A DNA stretch of 64,000 nt, from the NCBI RefSeq assembly GCF_014698755.1, contig NZ_JACJTO010000019.1:1-64000 (forward strand), in the 5' to 3' direction. This DNA comes from Aphanizomenon flos-aquae FACHB-1287. GTDB taxonomy: Bacteria > Cyanobacteriota > Cyanobacteriia > Cyanobacteriales > Nostocaceae. Shown here piece after piece: positions 18,389 to 27,253 of the stretch. The first letter of the stretch is position 1. The number at the start of each line of letters is the position of its first letter. The position numbers and the translations under genes were made by a program. The notes beneath the pieces are model-generated. The model worked only from the letters and a program-made list of their open reading frames with translations. It ran no database searches and was not told the DNA's origin.

Positions 18389-20848
18389 TTATAAGTGAAT
18401 TAAGGGGAGAAATTTCATAATATTTGTCACTGTTTTTAAAGTTTTTAATTCTGGGATATCTGGTTTTATTTTTTCTACCATTATTAACTGCTTTTCGGCT
18501 TGTCTGGGTTGAAAGTCATATAAATAAACAACTCCTAAATAAAGCCAAGTATAAGGATTTTTTGCATCATATTTAGTTAATTCTGTTAAATTCTGAATTA
18601 ATTCTGGTGCTTCGCGCTGTAAAAGTTGTGATAGCACTAGAGTATAACGCCAATTTAAGTTATTTGGTTGATTTTTTAAGTAATAATTAGCAGCAAATTC
18701 AATTTGTTTTAAATAGTCTTGAGTCGCGTCATATTGATTAAAATTATCTATCTGGACAAAGATATTATCTAACTTGCCATTTTGTAATTCTACTGCTAAT
18801 TGTGACATTCGAGAAACTAAATCTAAAGGTGGTGTTTTTGTTAATTTTCCTGTGTCTGTAACATTTACAGTTATATCAGAACTATTTAAAGGTGTGATTT
18901 TACCAGTAATTCTATCTAAATATAATGCTGATAGTTGATATTTTCCTAGTGGTAATTCCTGGGGAATAAATGTAGCTAGATTCTCAATGACTCGAAAATT
19001 TCCCTGGGGATGACATTTTATACCACAATATAAATTACCTAAACCAATTCCATGATCATGATACCAAGCTGATTGACCATTTTGCCATTTTAATAGTAAC
19101 AAACCATTTTGTAATTCATCCCATGAACCAGTTATTTGATAAGTAACGGAGTTATTTTTACCTATTATAAATTGATTAGCAGTTATAACTTTTTCTAAAG
19201 TAACTGATTTCTGATCATGCTGATCATTATTTAATTTTTTAATTAATTTTTCAACAACTATCTGAGGATTTTTCCGATGATATAATCTTAATTTATCACC
19301 ATGAGGTAATACCCAATCACTTTGTAATTTTAAATCAGGAGAAGTTTCTATCAAAGATTTTAATTTGCGTTTAGTTTCTCCCTTTTCTCCCGGTTCTTCT
19401 GGTTCATTATCTTTGGTGACATACCAAGATAAATACTGTAAATCTTGGTCTACTTGCGATAATTTCATGGTTAATTTTCTCCCATAGACGCGAAAATCAG
19501 CCAATGTACCGAAATAATCTAAGGTAAACTCATTAACTTGGGGTGTAGAAACGGGAACTACTCCTAAAGTTGTTTTTAAATATGGGGTAGTTTGATGAAT
19601 TTTCTCGATTAATTCAGCAAGAGGATATTTTTTACTTTCATTATTTGGTAAATGTTTTCCTCCATAAGCTTGAATTAGAGGTAAAGGAAATAAATTATTT
19701 AGTAAAATTATACCACTTACTATAAAAGTTGCTAATCTTAATTTATTAAACCAGATATTTTCAATTAAATTAAAAAAGTAAGCTAAAATTAAACTAATTA
19801 CCGGAAAACAAGGAAGAATAAATCTAATGTCTTTGTTTGTCCCCAGAGAACAAATTACATAGCTACCAATTAGAAAAATAAATAACCAATTTAAAGCGGA
19901 TTTAGCCAAATTATCTTTAACTGCATTTTGACTAAATCTAGATTTAAAAAGATAAATTAACAAAATACCAATACTCACAAATAATATCGGAAAACCAACA
20001 GTTTCTGGGATAGTTTGCGGATAATATAACCAACCAGCAATAGTTGTCGCAGCAGGATCACCTTCTCCTTTTCCCACATTATTAGCATTTAATGCAGAGG
20101 TAATAATAGTTAACCAATTTAAACTATACCAAGAACCACAAATTAACCAAGCTAAAATTAAAGATAACCCTGTTTGAATTAGTTTAATAAATTTACGGTT
20201 GCTGATAAAAATAATTAATGTGTAGATACTAGGAATAAGAATAAAAATAAAACCTGTGGGTTTTGCTAACATAATTAACCCTATTCCTACCCCCAATATC
20301 AAAGTTAATATCCATGATACAAAACCAGTATAACTATCTTTCCAAATTGTTAAAATGGTGAAAGTAGCTATGACAATAGACGTTAAACCATAATCTAATA
20401 AATAATCAGTTCGCATAATTCCCATTATGGGAAATAATAAGCAAAATATGCTGGCTGTGATGCCAATTTTTCGGTTTTTAAATAAATAATTCCCTAAATG
20501 ATATACTGATAAAATAATTATAGCTGTATATAATAAATTGACTAAACTCGCTTGATCATAACCTCTACCAAATAATACCAAAAATGGTACAGTACAAATA
20601 TACACAAAAGGAGCGCGATAACTGGGGGTTAATTCCCACAGAGATAACCACCAATTACCTGATAAAATATTCAGGTTTTGAAAAATTCGATAATGGTGCA
20701 ATGCTCCTGTTAAATGGGCGCTTTGATCATAAGATGGAATAGATTCATCTAAGAAAAACCATGTTCTATCTATCAGTAATCCTATCAACCAAATTGTTAA
20801 TAGTATGATATAGTCTTTATTGACTTTCAGATAACGGTAATCATTCAT
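18389..20848 (-). CDS. GT39-like membrane glycosyltransferase with TPR-like C-terminus
   Basis: An 819-residue protein. The N-terminal 400 or so residues are polytopic and show the GT39-type first loop (SIPSYDQSAHLTGALHHYRIFQ) plus CSLGTNKDIRFILPCFPVI, where the ER/R motif of such enzymes often falls. The remaining half is soluble: a beta-rich middle (about 460-670) and a helical end (about 690-819) with TPR-like periodicity (NPYTWLYLGVVYLYDFQPRQAEK). It is probably translated with the following GT39 gene. The soluble domain is unusual for the family and may bind an acceptor or partner; that is inference. Confidence 0.68.
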   Translation of the reverse strand: MNDYRYLKVNKDYIILLTIWLIGLLIDRTWFFLDESIPSYDQSAHLTGALHHYRIFQNLNILSGNWWLSLWELTPSYRAPFVYICTVPFLVLFGRGYDQASLVNLLYTAIIILSVYHLGNYLFKNRKIGITASIFCLLFPIMGIMRTDYLLDYGLTSIVIATFTILTIWKDSYTGFVSWILTLILGVGIGLIMLAKPTGFIFILIPSIYTLIIFISNRKFIKLIQTGLSLILAWLICGSWYSLNWLTIITSALNANNVGKGEGDPAATTIAGWLYYPQTIPETVGFPILFVSIGILLIYLFKSRFSQNAVKDNLAKSALNWLFIFLIGSYVICSLGTNKDIRFILPCFPVISLILAYFFNLIENIWFNKLRLATFIVSGIILLNNLFPLPLIQAYGGKHLPNNESKKYPLAELIEKIHQTTPYLKTTLGVVPVSTPQVNEFTLDYFGTLADFRVYGRKLTMKLSQVDQDLQYLSWYVTKDNEPEEPGEKGETKRKLKSLIETSPDLKLQSDWVLPHGDKLRLYHRKNPQIVVEKLIKKLNNDQHDQKSVTLEKVITANQFIIGKNNSVTYQITGSWDELQNGLLLLKWQNGQSAWYHDHGIGLGNLYCGIKCHPQGNFRVIENLATFIPQELPLGKYQLSALYLDRITGKITPLNSSDITVNVTDTGKLTKTPPLDLVSRMSQLAVELQNGKLDNIFVQIDNFNQYDATQDYLKQIEFAANYYLKNQPNNLNWRYTLVLSQLLQREAPELIQNLTELTKYDAKNPYTWLYLGVVYLYDFQPRQAEKQLIMVEKIKPDIPELKTLKTVTNIMKFLPLIHL

Positions 20849-20904
20849 TATGTTTTGATTTTCAGGTAATTAAATTTTAAAGATATTCAAGCAATTTTAT
20901 CATT

Positions 20905-21054
20905 ATGAACCAGCCTATTTACTCCCTAGTTATTCCCATTTATAACGAATCAGAAAACATCACAGAGATGTATCGCCGATTACATCATGTCATGGAACAA
21001 TTAGACGGTGACGCTGAATTAATTTTAATAGATGATGGTAGCCGCGATCGCTAG
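20905..21054 (+). pseudogene. Duplicated 5' fragment of the GT2 glycosyltransferase gene
   Basis: These 150 bases encode 49 residues that repeat the first 49 of the intact GT2 at 22053 with a single residue change (Q for K at position 32). The copy then runs into a TAG stop. Only seven of about 147 bases differ; apart from the start codon (ATG here, GTG in the intact gene), five of six changes are silent. The similarity ends at a GCGATCGC (HIP1) octamer at 21044-21051. The two copies bracket the vapBC remnants. Confidence 0.85.
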
Positions 21055-21114
21055 TGGGTTAATTATGGACAGGATAAATGGTTAGGTTAAATTCAATGAT
21101 AAAATATGCAATAA

Positions 21115-21679
21115 CTACCAAATTACATCAACAGGATATTGAATAATTTGACTATCTACAGTTAAAATTGCCATGTTTTCCACCTGACTCTGGGCAATAA
21201 TAATCCTATCAAATGGATCACGGTGTAAATCAGGTAAATTTGCTACTTGTAAAGCATGAACTATTTGAATTGGTAAACTCTGGAAACGATTTATTTTTAA
21301 CCGACTGGGAATATATGTTTCTGGAGGTTCAGGTAAACTTAGTTTTCCTAAACGTACCTTAATCACAATTTCCCACGCACTTGCAGAACTTAAGAATAAC
21401 TCATTACTAGGGTCGGTAATGATTTTTTGACATACTCACCGACCTGAAGGTGCGGTGATTCTTGACACTTCAATGAAACACGCCACAAGTGGTCTTATCG
21501 TCCCTCCATGTCCGTTTAAAGTCTCCCAATGCCCTATGGCGACTATGACCGAATTTTAACATAAAGCCGTCCTAGAAGGACGGGGCTTGTGTCCCGTCTT
21601 TTCGGTCAGCGATAGATGAAAGTTGTGAATCATCTGTAACCCACTAAATAAAGACGTGGGTATCAAGTAATACTCTCAT
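21115..21679 (-). pseudogene. VapC-type PIN toxin, broken by an amber codon and an insertion
   Basis: On the minus strand the toxin starts at 21679, overlapping the antitoxin end by 17 bases, and reads MRVLLDTHVFI, then a TAG stop where a tryptophan is usual, then WVTDDSQLSSIAD. A palindromic element of about 175 bases follows. The frame resumes near 21428 as IITDPSNELFLSSASAWEIVIK and continues through LPDLHRDPFDRIIIAQ and AILTVDSQIIQYPVDVIW to 21115. All PIN landmarks are recognisable, so the gene was complete once. Two independent lesions make it non-functional. An 83-residue distal open frame remains, but it lacks the N-terminal catalytic aspartate. Confidence 0.85.
21429..21605 (+). mobile_element. 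Small palindrome-associated element, IS200/IS605-type ends
   Basis: The insert within vapC begins TTTTGACATACTCACCGACC and has an imperfect stem CACCGACCT-gaa-GGTGCGGTG at about 21437-21458. Near the other end it has GTCCT-agA-AGGAC followed by GGGGCTTGTGTCCCG. These are features of the ends of IS200/IS605 elements and of their protein-less derivatives. It encodes no protein. Exact borders are uncertain by a few bases because such elements make no target duplication. Confidence 0.6.
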
Positions 21680-21935
21680 TCTGAATGTCTAGGGGATTAA
21701 GAAAATCTTTTAAAATATCTTCTGGTAAAGGTGAGTTAAAATCAGGGGCAATAACCACCTTACCACGGTCTAAACCCGGTATTCGCGCTAATGGCCGGTG
21801 AGAAAAAGGTATGATACGAGCAACAGGAGTACCAGCTTGAGAAAGAATAACTTCTTCTCCTGACAAAACTCGACGGAGTAATTCTCCAAAATCACCTAAG
21901 TTGTCTGGAAGTTCTTCATTATACATTGCTATCAT
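21663..21935 (-). CDS. Phd/YefM-type antitoxin of a decayed vapBC pair
   Basis: 90 residues with the usual antitoxin core LGELLRRV-like helix followed by GEEVILSQAGTPVARIIPF (residues about 28-47) and a C-terminal toxin-binding tail rich in acidic and proline residues (PLPEDILKDF). It should bind its own promoter and neutralise the VapC encoded immediately downstream. The frame is intact while the toxin is broken. The very N-terminus (MIAMYNEELPDNLGD) is less regular than in relatives, so Met4 may be the true start. Confidence 0.75.
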   Translation of the reverse strand: MIAMYNEELPDNLGDFGELLRRVLSGEEVILSQAGTPVARIIPFSHRPLARIPGLDRGKVVIAPDFNSPLPEDILKDFLNPLDIQNESIT

Positions 21936-22052
21936 TACTTAGTGGTAACATTAATGTCAATTCTTGAGCTTGTACTTTAATTTTACGATAGTTTAAATTG
22001 ATTTTGTTTATCAAGCCTTGATTACCAACTTTACAGCCAGTCAATTATAACT

Positions 22053-22997
22053 GTGAACCAACCTATCTACTCCCTAGTTATCCCCATTTATAACGAATCA
22101 GAAAACATCACCGAGATGTATCGCCGATTACATCATGTCATGGAAAAATTAGACGGTGATGCTGAATTAATTTTAATAGATGATGGTAGCCGCGATCGCT
22201 CTTTAAGTATGATGCGCGAATTACACCATCTTGACAACCGAGTACATTATCTCAGTTTGGCTCGAAATTTTGGACATCAAATTGCCGTTACTGCGGGCTT
22301 GAACTTTGTCCAAGGTAAATGTATCATTGTTATGGATGCTGATCTTCAAGATCCACCAGAATTAATCTTAACCATGATTGACAAATGGCATCAAGGATAT
22401 CAAGTAGTTTATGCCCAACGGACATCCCGTCAACAAGAAACCTGGCTCAAACGCTTGACTGCATATCTTTTTTATCGCATTCTCCGACGCTTGGCTAAAG
22501 TTGATATTCCCGAAGATACAGGAGACTTTTGTTTAATGGATAGACAGGTCGTAAATATCCTTAATTCTATGCCAGAACGTAATCGCTACATTCGCGGTTT
22601 ACGTGCTTGGGTAGGTTTTCGACAAACTTCTGTACCTTTTGCACGAGATCCCCGCTTTGCTGGTACAGTAAAATATACATTTGGTAAATCTTGGGCTTTA
22701 GCAATTGATGGTATTATCTCCTTTTCCACAGTTCCTTTAAGGCTGGCAACTTATATAGGCATATTATCAGCTTTTATTGCCTTGTTTATGATATTATTAG
22801 TTTTGTATTGGCGTTTATCCGAACCATTCTCCCCCATAATTGGTTACACATTAATTACAATTTCCATGTTTTTTCTTGGTTCAGTTCAATTAATTTGTAT
22901 TGGTATTTTAGGTGAATATATTGGCCGAATATACGAAGAAGTAAAAGGTCGTCCTCTTTATACATTAAAAGAAACTAGAGGTTTTACAAAAAACTGA
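22053..22997 (+). CDS. GT2 polyprenyl-phosphate sugar transferase (DPM1/GtrB/ArnC-like)
   Basis: The 314-residue product starts at GTG and has [13 protein letters not shown] at the N-terminus, the DDGSRD metal/UDP region near residue 44, [10 protein letters not shown] near 95 and the [15 protein letters not shown] segment near 210. Two C-terminal transmembrane helices (about 230-290) follow. Such enzymes load a nucleotide sugar onto undecaprenyl or dolichyl phosphate at the inner face of the membrane. With the SMR-type gene 144 bases downstream and GT39 enzymes upstream it forms the logic of an ArnC-ArnEF-ArnT-like pathway. A copy of its first 147 bases occurs 1.1 kb upstream. Confidence 0.85.
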   Translation: MNQPIYSLVIPIYNESENITEMYRRLHHVMEKLDGDAELILIDDGSRDRSLSMMRELHHLDNRVHYLSLARNFGHQIAVTAGLNFVQGKCIIVMDADLQDPPELILTMIDKWHQGYQVVYAQRTSRQQETWLKRLTAYLFYRILRRLAKVDIPEDTGDFCLMDRQVVNILNSMPERNRYIRGLRAWVGFRQTSVPFARDPRFAGTVKYTFGKSWALAIDGIISFSTVPLRLATYIGILSAFIALFMILLVLYWRLSEPFSPIIGYTLITISMFFLGSVQLICIGILGEYIGRIYEEVKGRPLYTLKETRGFTKN

Positions 22998-23140
22998 AAT
23001 ATTAAACTAAAAAAACCATACCATTTAATAATTTTAAATCACCAAAATCTAGAGGTGCAAGCTCTAGTCCCTCAATTCTCAATTATATTTCACATGAAAT
23101 ACCATCAATAACCGTTATTAATAAAATCAAGATAATATCA

Positions 23141-23509
23141 GTGTCAATACCAGAATTTAGTTTACTGTTAATGTCAGTCCTCATTAGTGTTGCTGGACAG
23201 TTCTTTTTGAAAATGGGAGCAATCAAATTAGGTAAAGTGCATGGAGGGAACATTATTAATCTCATTCTCACCATGATCACCATACCAGAACTTTTACTAG
23301 GATTAACCTGTTATGGTATTGGTGCTGTAGCCTATATTCTACTACTAACAAGAGTTAATCTGAGTGTCGCTGCTCCTGCGGTATCGGTTGGTTATATATT
23401 TTCCGTATTCTTAGGGTATTTTATTTTAAAAGAACCTATTTCTCCTACCCGTGTTTTTGGATTAGGTTTGATTGTTACTGGGGTAATATTAGTGGTTTGG
23501 AAAAAGTAA
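23141..23509 (+). CDS. SMR/EamA-type small membrane transporter (ArnE/ArnF-like)
   Basis: 122 residues, four transmembrane helices, starting at a GTG. The patterns VAGQFFLKMGA (helix 1) and AAPAVSVGYIFSVFLGYFILKEPI (helices 3-4, quoted in part) match the small multidrug resistance fold used by ArnE/ArnF-like undecaprenyl-phosphate-sugar flippases. The glutamate of true drug exporters in helix 1 is not evident. Position after the GT2 gene supports a lipid-sugar flipping role, which is inference. Confidence 0.65.
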   Translation: MSIPEFSLLLMSVLISVAGQFFLKMGAIKLGKVHGGNIINLILTMITIPELLLGLTCYGIGAVAYILLLTRVNLSVAAPAVSVGYIFSVFLGYFILKEPISPTRVFGLGLIVTGVILVVWKK

Positions 23510-23871
23510 AATTAAGACAACAGACCCTAATTTTCTCGACTAAATCCACTATCATTGAGAAGTTGTCAATCAGTGATCAAAATATCTCCACCCAAGATTA
23601 GAATAGTAGCTAACGTGACTACTAAATATCATTCACAAATGAGAAACTATATTCAGTTAATTATCATATAACTACTGGTGGCATTAAGGAAAAAATCATT
23701 TTTTCTTGAAGATCAAACCATAATCTAAGTAGTAAAACATACATGAATGCCCAAGTAACTCATACTTCACAGTATGGCAAAAAATCTCAATCTTTAGAAA
23801 AATGTGTTATAACCTACCCTCAGAGCCATCATTGCTATCATTGATTGTTCATTCCTTGAAGGAGTCACACT
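23510..23871 (+). other. Intergenic region before the polysaccharide deacetylase gene
   Basis: No gene is visible in these 362 bases. A purine-rich GAAGGAGT about 13 bases before the GTG at 23872 is a good ribosome-binding site for the deacetylase. The rest probably holds its promoter. Confidence 0.4.
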
Positions 23872-24819
23872 GTGGAAAATAATAAGTCATTTTTTGGGAC
23901 ACAGGGAATATTAATCGCATTAGTTGGCCTAACTGGTACCCTAAGTATTGCTTTAATGATTCTATTTAAAAATAAAACCTCTGATGCCCAAAATCAAAGC
24001 ATCAGCGTTGAAATTAATAATACTAGTGCTAATGTCAAAACTCAGCAGCGGTTAGAAGAATTAAAAACAGAAATGCTCACCAGTTGGCAACAACAAGCAC
24101 AAGCCAAAGGGTTCTCTACTGATGTACCATCTAATTTTCAAGGGATTGTAATTAGTGAAGCTAAACTTCCCCCAGAAAAAAAAGTTATCGCCCTAACCTT
24201 TGATGATGGACCTTGGCCTAATACTACCGCCAAAGTGTTAGATATTCTCAAAAAAAATCGAATTAAAAGCACATTTTTTGTAGTTGGACAAAATGTCAAA
24301 AATTATCCCGACTTAACAAAACAAATAGTTGCAGATGGTCATATTATTGCTAACCATACCTGGCATCACTGGTATCATCAGATGAACGCACAAGCGGCAG
24401 CTTACGAAGTTGCTAATACGACAGACATAATTTATCAAACCACAGGGGTGAAAACCAGTCTGTTCCGTCCTCCAGGAGGAATCATGAATAACGGAGTCGC
24501 AGCTTATGCTAAAAACAATAAATATGCTGTTATTATGTGGTCGGCTGATTCCATGGACTACTCTCGTCCCGCTGTACCCCGGTTAATGAATAATATATTT
24601 AGAGAAGCTAAACCAGGTGGTATTGTATTAATGCACGATGGTGGCGGTGATCGATCTAATACTGTCAAGGCCTTGCCAGAAATCATTAATCGCTTTCGTA
24701 AACAGGGTTATGAATTTGTCACTGTTCCCGAACTGTTGGAAATGCAAGATCAACATCCACAGTTAACTGCTAAGAATAAATCGAAATCTCCACAATTGCA
24801 AAAACCCAAGAAACCTTAA
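23872..24819 (+). CDS. Polysaccharide deacetylase (NodB/CE4 domain), membrane-anchored
   Basis: 315 residues from a GTG preceded by GAAGGAG. An uncleaved hydrophobic anchor (ILIALVGLTGTLSIALMILF, residues 13-32) puts the catalytic domain outside the cytoplasm. CE4 motifs are in order: LTFDDGPWP near residue 107 with the catalytic base and metal aspartate, HTWHHWYH near 160 with the zinc histidines, RPPGG near 200 and LMHDGGG near 255. It should deacetylate N-acetylated sugars in peptidoglycan or an envelope polysaccharide. The C-terminal lysine-rich tail is probably unstructured. Residues 40-80 look helical and may be a linker. Confidence 0.85.
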   Translation: MENNKSFFGTQGILIALVGLTGTLSIALMILFKNKTSDAQNQSISVEINNTSANVKTQQRLEELKTEMLTSWQQQAQAKGFSTDVPSNFQGIVISEAKLPPEKKVIALTFDDGPWPNTTAKVLDILKKNRIKSTFFVVGQNVKNYPDLTKQIVADGHIIANHTWHHWYHQMNAQAAAYEVANTTDIIYQTTGVKTSLFRPPGGIMNNGVAAYAKNNKYAVIMWSADSMDYSRPAVPRLMNNIFREAKPGGIVLMHDGGGDRSNTVKALPEIINRFRKQGYEFVTVPELLEMQDQHPQLTAKNKSKSPQLQKPKKP

Positions 24820-25150
24820 ATAAATAAAGTCAGAATCAGGATACCCAGGATTAAAGGATGAACAGGATGAATAAGCTGTTGGACATTTAGATTGTATATT
24901 GCTCACAACTAAAACTCTTGTGGAACAGGCATCCTGCCTGTTTTAATTATGCAAATTAAATGTTTTTCAGCTTATACCAATTCTGTATGAAGATGCACAT
25001 AATCGTAATTAAATCCTGTAAATCCTGGACATCCTGATTCAGACAAAAAAGATGAAAGCATGAACAGAATAAATACAGATAAAGTAGACATCTCTAAATA
25101 CGCAATGAGTGGGGAATTATACTGGTGATGAGGGCGATCGCCTTATATTT
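24820..25150 (+). other. Intergenic region with dispersed repeats
   Basis: No gene is seen. It contains a hairpin unit of the CTTGTGG...CATCCTGCC family at about 24917-24945 (AACAGGCATCCTGCCTGTT) and fragments of the common cyanobacterial 'ATCCTGTAAATCCTGGACATCC' repeat near 25013-25040, plus a related piece near 24836-24870. Confidence 0.55.
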
Positions 25151-26224
25151 TTATTTTGCAGCCAACCAATTCTGCTGTCCTAATCGCTGCCAAGCTTTAC
25201 GTATATGTCGTGGTTTTAAGATGGTACGTTTGCGTTCATCTACGATGGGGCGCAGCCCATCGCTCCAGGAATAAACTAACTCTATGGCCTGTTCACTATC
25301 GTGGGCTGAGTTGGTTTCTTGAGTTCCTACCCAATGAACTGTAGCCAATAATTCCATGCCATAAGGGGTTTCAAAGCCATTTATGAGGTTGCTAACTCGT
25401 TCTAACCGTTCCTGTGCTGATGGATCATTGGCTAAAAAGGACTGTGCAGCTTCTCTACCTGCGGGTAAAACGTAAATTTCCGCGCTTTCTGCCTTGGCTG
25501 TTCCATGCCCATAACCGCGAATGTAATGCCCTTCTATGTGTTTTAAAACATGATTTAGATTATGGGCATAAGGTCCATATTTGTGTTTTACATACTCAAG
25601 GCGTAGGGGTTCACCTGCTACTTGTAAAAAATAGGCGAGTTTTTGAATTTCTAGTTTGGTTAATTCATAACCAGGAATACCGTATAATTCCAGTAAGCGA
25701 ATAAACAAGGCACGGGCGCGAGTCATATTTGGCTTTTTGCTGGCTACGGGCATTGTTTCCACAGCAGGTGCGCCACTGGGTTCAAAAATAATGACTTGGA
25801 CATCTGGAAGTGCAGCAAAAGCTGATTCTATTAAGGGTTTTACCTCACTCCAGCCTAAGCCACCGTTACCGCACCCCAATGGAGGTATAGCAATGGAAGT
25901 AATGTTTAATTGCTGTACTTGGGCGACTAATGCTACCAGTCCAGTTTTGATATCTTCTAATTTAGATTTGCCCTTCCAGTGGCGTTTGGTGGGGAAGTTA
26001 ATAATGTACAGGGGGTTAAATAAGTTACCTGTAGCGACGGTAAACATCTGCCCCGGTTGCACCTGTCCAGCACGACAGGCTTTTTCGTATTGGCGGAAAT
26101 TTTCTGGATAGGCTTGTTTAAATTGCAAAGCAATGCCTTTACCCATAACACCGACACAGTTTACTGTGTTTACTAGGGCTTGGGCTGGTTCTGTTAATAA
26201 GTTGCCTTGCTTAATTTCAATCAT
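25151..26224 (-). CDS. darG: DarG antitoxin (macro domain ADP-ribosylglycohydrolase)
   Basis: The 357-residue product has a macro domain in residues 1-150 (TVNCVGVMGKGIALQFK, then IPPLGCGNGGLGW), which removes ADP-ribose from DNA thymidine or guanosine residues. A C-terminal domain (about 165-350; KLEIQKLAYFLQVAGEPLRLEY and HKYGPYAHNLNHVL) is the segment that binds and blocks the DarT toxin. Length and order match DarG. The partner darT lies upstream on the same strand, 207 bases away, but carries a nonsense codon. The frame of darG itself is intact. Confidence 0.88.
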   Translation of the reverse strand: MIEIKQGNLLTEPAQALVNTVNCVGVMGKGIALQFKQAYPENFRQYEKACRAGQVQPGQMFTVATGNLFNPLYIINFPTKRHWKGKSKLEDIKTGLVALVAQVQQLNITSIAIPPLGCGNGGLGWSEVKPLIESAFAALPDVQVIIFEPSGAPAVETMPVASKKPNMTRARALFIRLLELYGIPGYELTKLEIQKLAYFLQVAGEPLRLEYVKHKYGPYAHNLNHVLKHIEGHYIRGYGHGTAKAESAEIYVLPAGREAAQSFLANDPSAQERLERVSNLINGFETPYGMELLATVHWVGTQETNSAHDSEQAIELVYSWSDGLRPIVDERKRTILKPRHIRKAWQRLGQQNWLAAK

Positions 26225-26431
26225 TGTTTTTAAGGGATTAAATAATTTTAATCGCTGTTTATACTATTGTATTCTCTATGTTAGTTGCTGGTTGATAATC
26301 AATTATTATCAATATTATCTATCACTGGATAAACTAGAAACTGATTTTAAATATTATTTTACTACGTAATGGAATTTTTGAATAATATTAATAATAATTT
26401 GAAATATTATTTAGCTACTTAATTGATGATT

Positions 26432-27061
26432 TTAATAATACCAACCATGGTAAATCTTTACTGGAATTTGGATATTAAAGGCGGTAAGTATTAGTTGTAC
26501 TTGTTCAGCAATAGTTTTATTGATTACACCTATTTCTTGTATTAAACTCCAAGGACAATTTTCATAAACTAAAAATTCTGCTTGTCTTCTCCACTTGCGG
26601 TTGGGGTCATCTGGAGTATTAGCCCAATATTTTGATTTCATTAATTCCCAATCTATGACTGATTGTAAATCAGACATATCATCATAAAATTCGCTATATG
26701 CCATGATAGCGTGTCCATCAGTAAAAGCAAATTTTAGTTTTAAAGAATTGATGGTATAAGCTTCTGAAACTAGATGGATAATTGGTTGTTGTCCACCGCT
26801 ATAACTATCTACGTTTTGTTTATGAATGGCATAGAGCATGGGTGAACGCGGAGCAAAATAAAAGGGGACATAATCATGTAAATATCCCCCAGCACTACAG
26901 GGGACTTTTGTGGTGGCACGTCTATCTTGAATGTGTCAGTGTGCGATGTCAAGATAATTGGTTTGTTGTATCTTGAGTCTACTGTTTGCTATCAATCCCC
27001 CACTGGTGATTATGGAGGTTAAGTTATCAATGTGGGTGATGTGATAAATCGGTGTAGACAT
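26432..27061 (-). pseudogene. darT: DarT DNA ADP-ribosyltransferase toxin with one in-frame stop
   Basis: From an ATG at 27061 the minus strand encodes MSTPIYHITHIDNLTSII, GGLIANSRLKIQQTNYLDIAH, then TGA at 26936-26938 (codon 42), then HIQDRRATTKVPCSAGGYL and YVPFYFAPRSPMLYAIH to the end at 26432. The total of 209 codons equals a normal DarT (DUF4433). NAD-binding and catalytic segments, including the RRQAEFLV glutamate, are intact after the stop. Restart at the ATG at 26839 would give 135 residues lacking the NAD-binding N-terminus. So the toxin is one substitution away from full length and presumably inactive, while the antitoxin gene downstream is open. Confidence 0.88.
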
Positions 27062-27253
27062 CTAGTGCTTTTAAATTATACTCTTGGAGGTTTCAGGTAC
27101 AAACAAACCTATTCTCTAGATTTTAAACTATTGTCTACAAAATAACTATGTCGCTATTTGAATGAAGGTAAGACCAGCAAACATCACTCCAGTAAAGTTA
27201 ATAGTATTTGCTAGAATTGAAAACTAAGATTTTAAAATGTTAACTTAATTATT

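Noticed and set aside
26936-26938. TGA in darT read as selenocysteine or a programmed stop
   Set aside because: Related DarT proteins have an ordinary residue there, no selenocysteine insertion structure was seen, and one substitution explains it.
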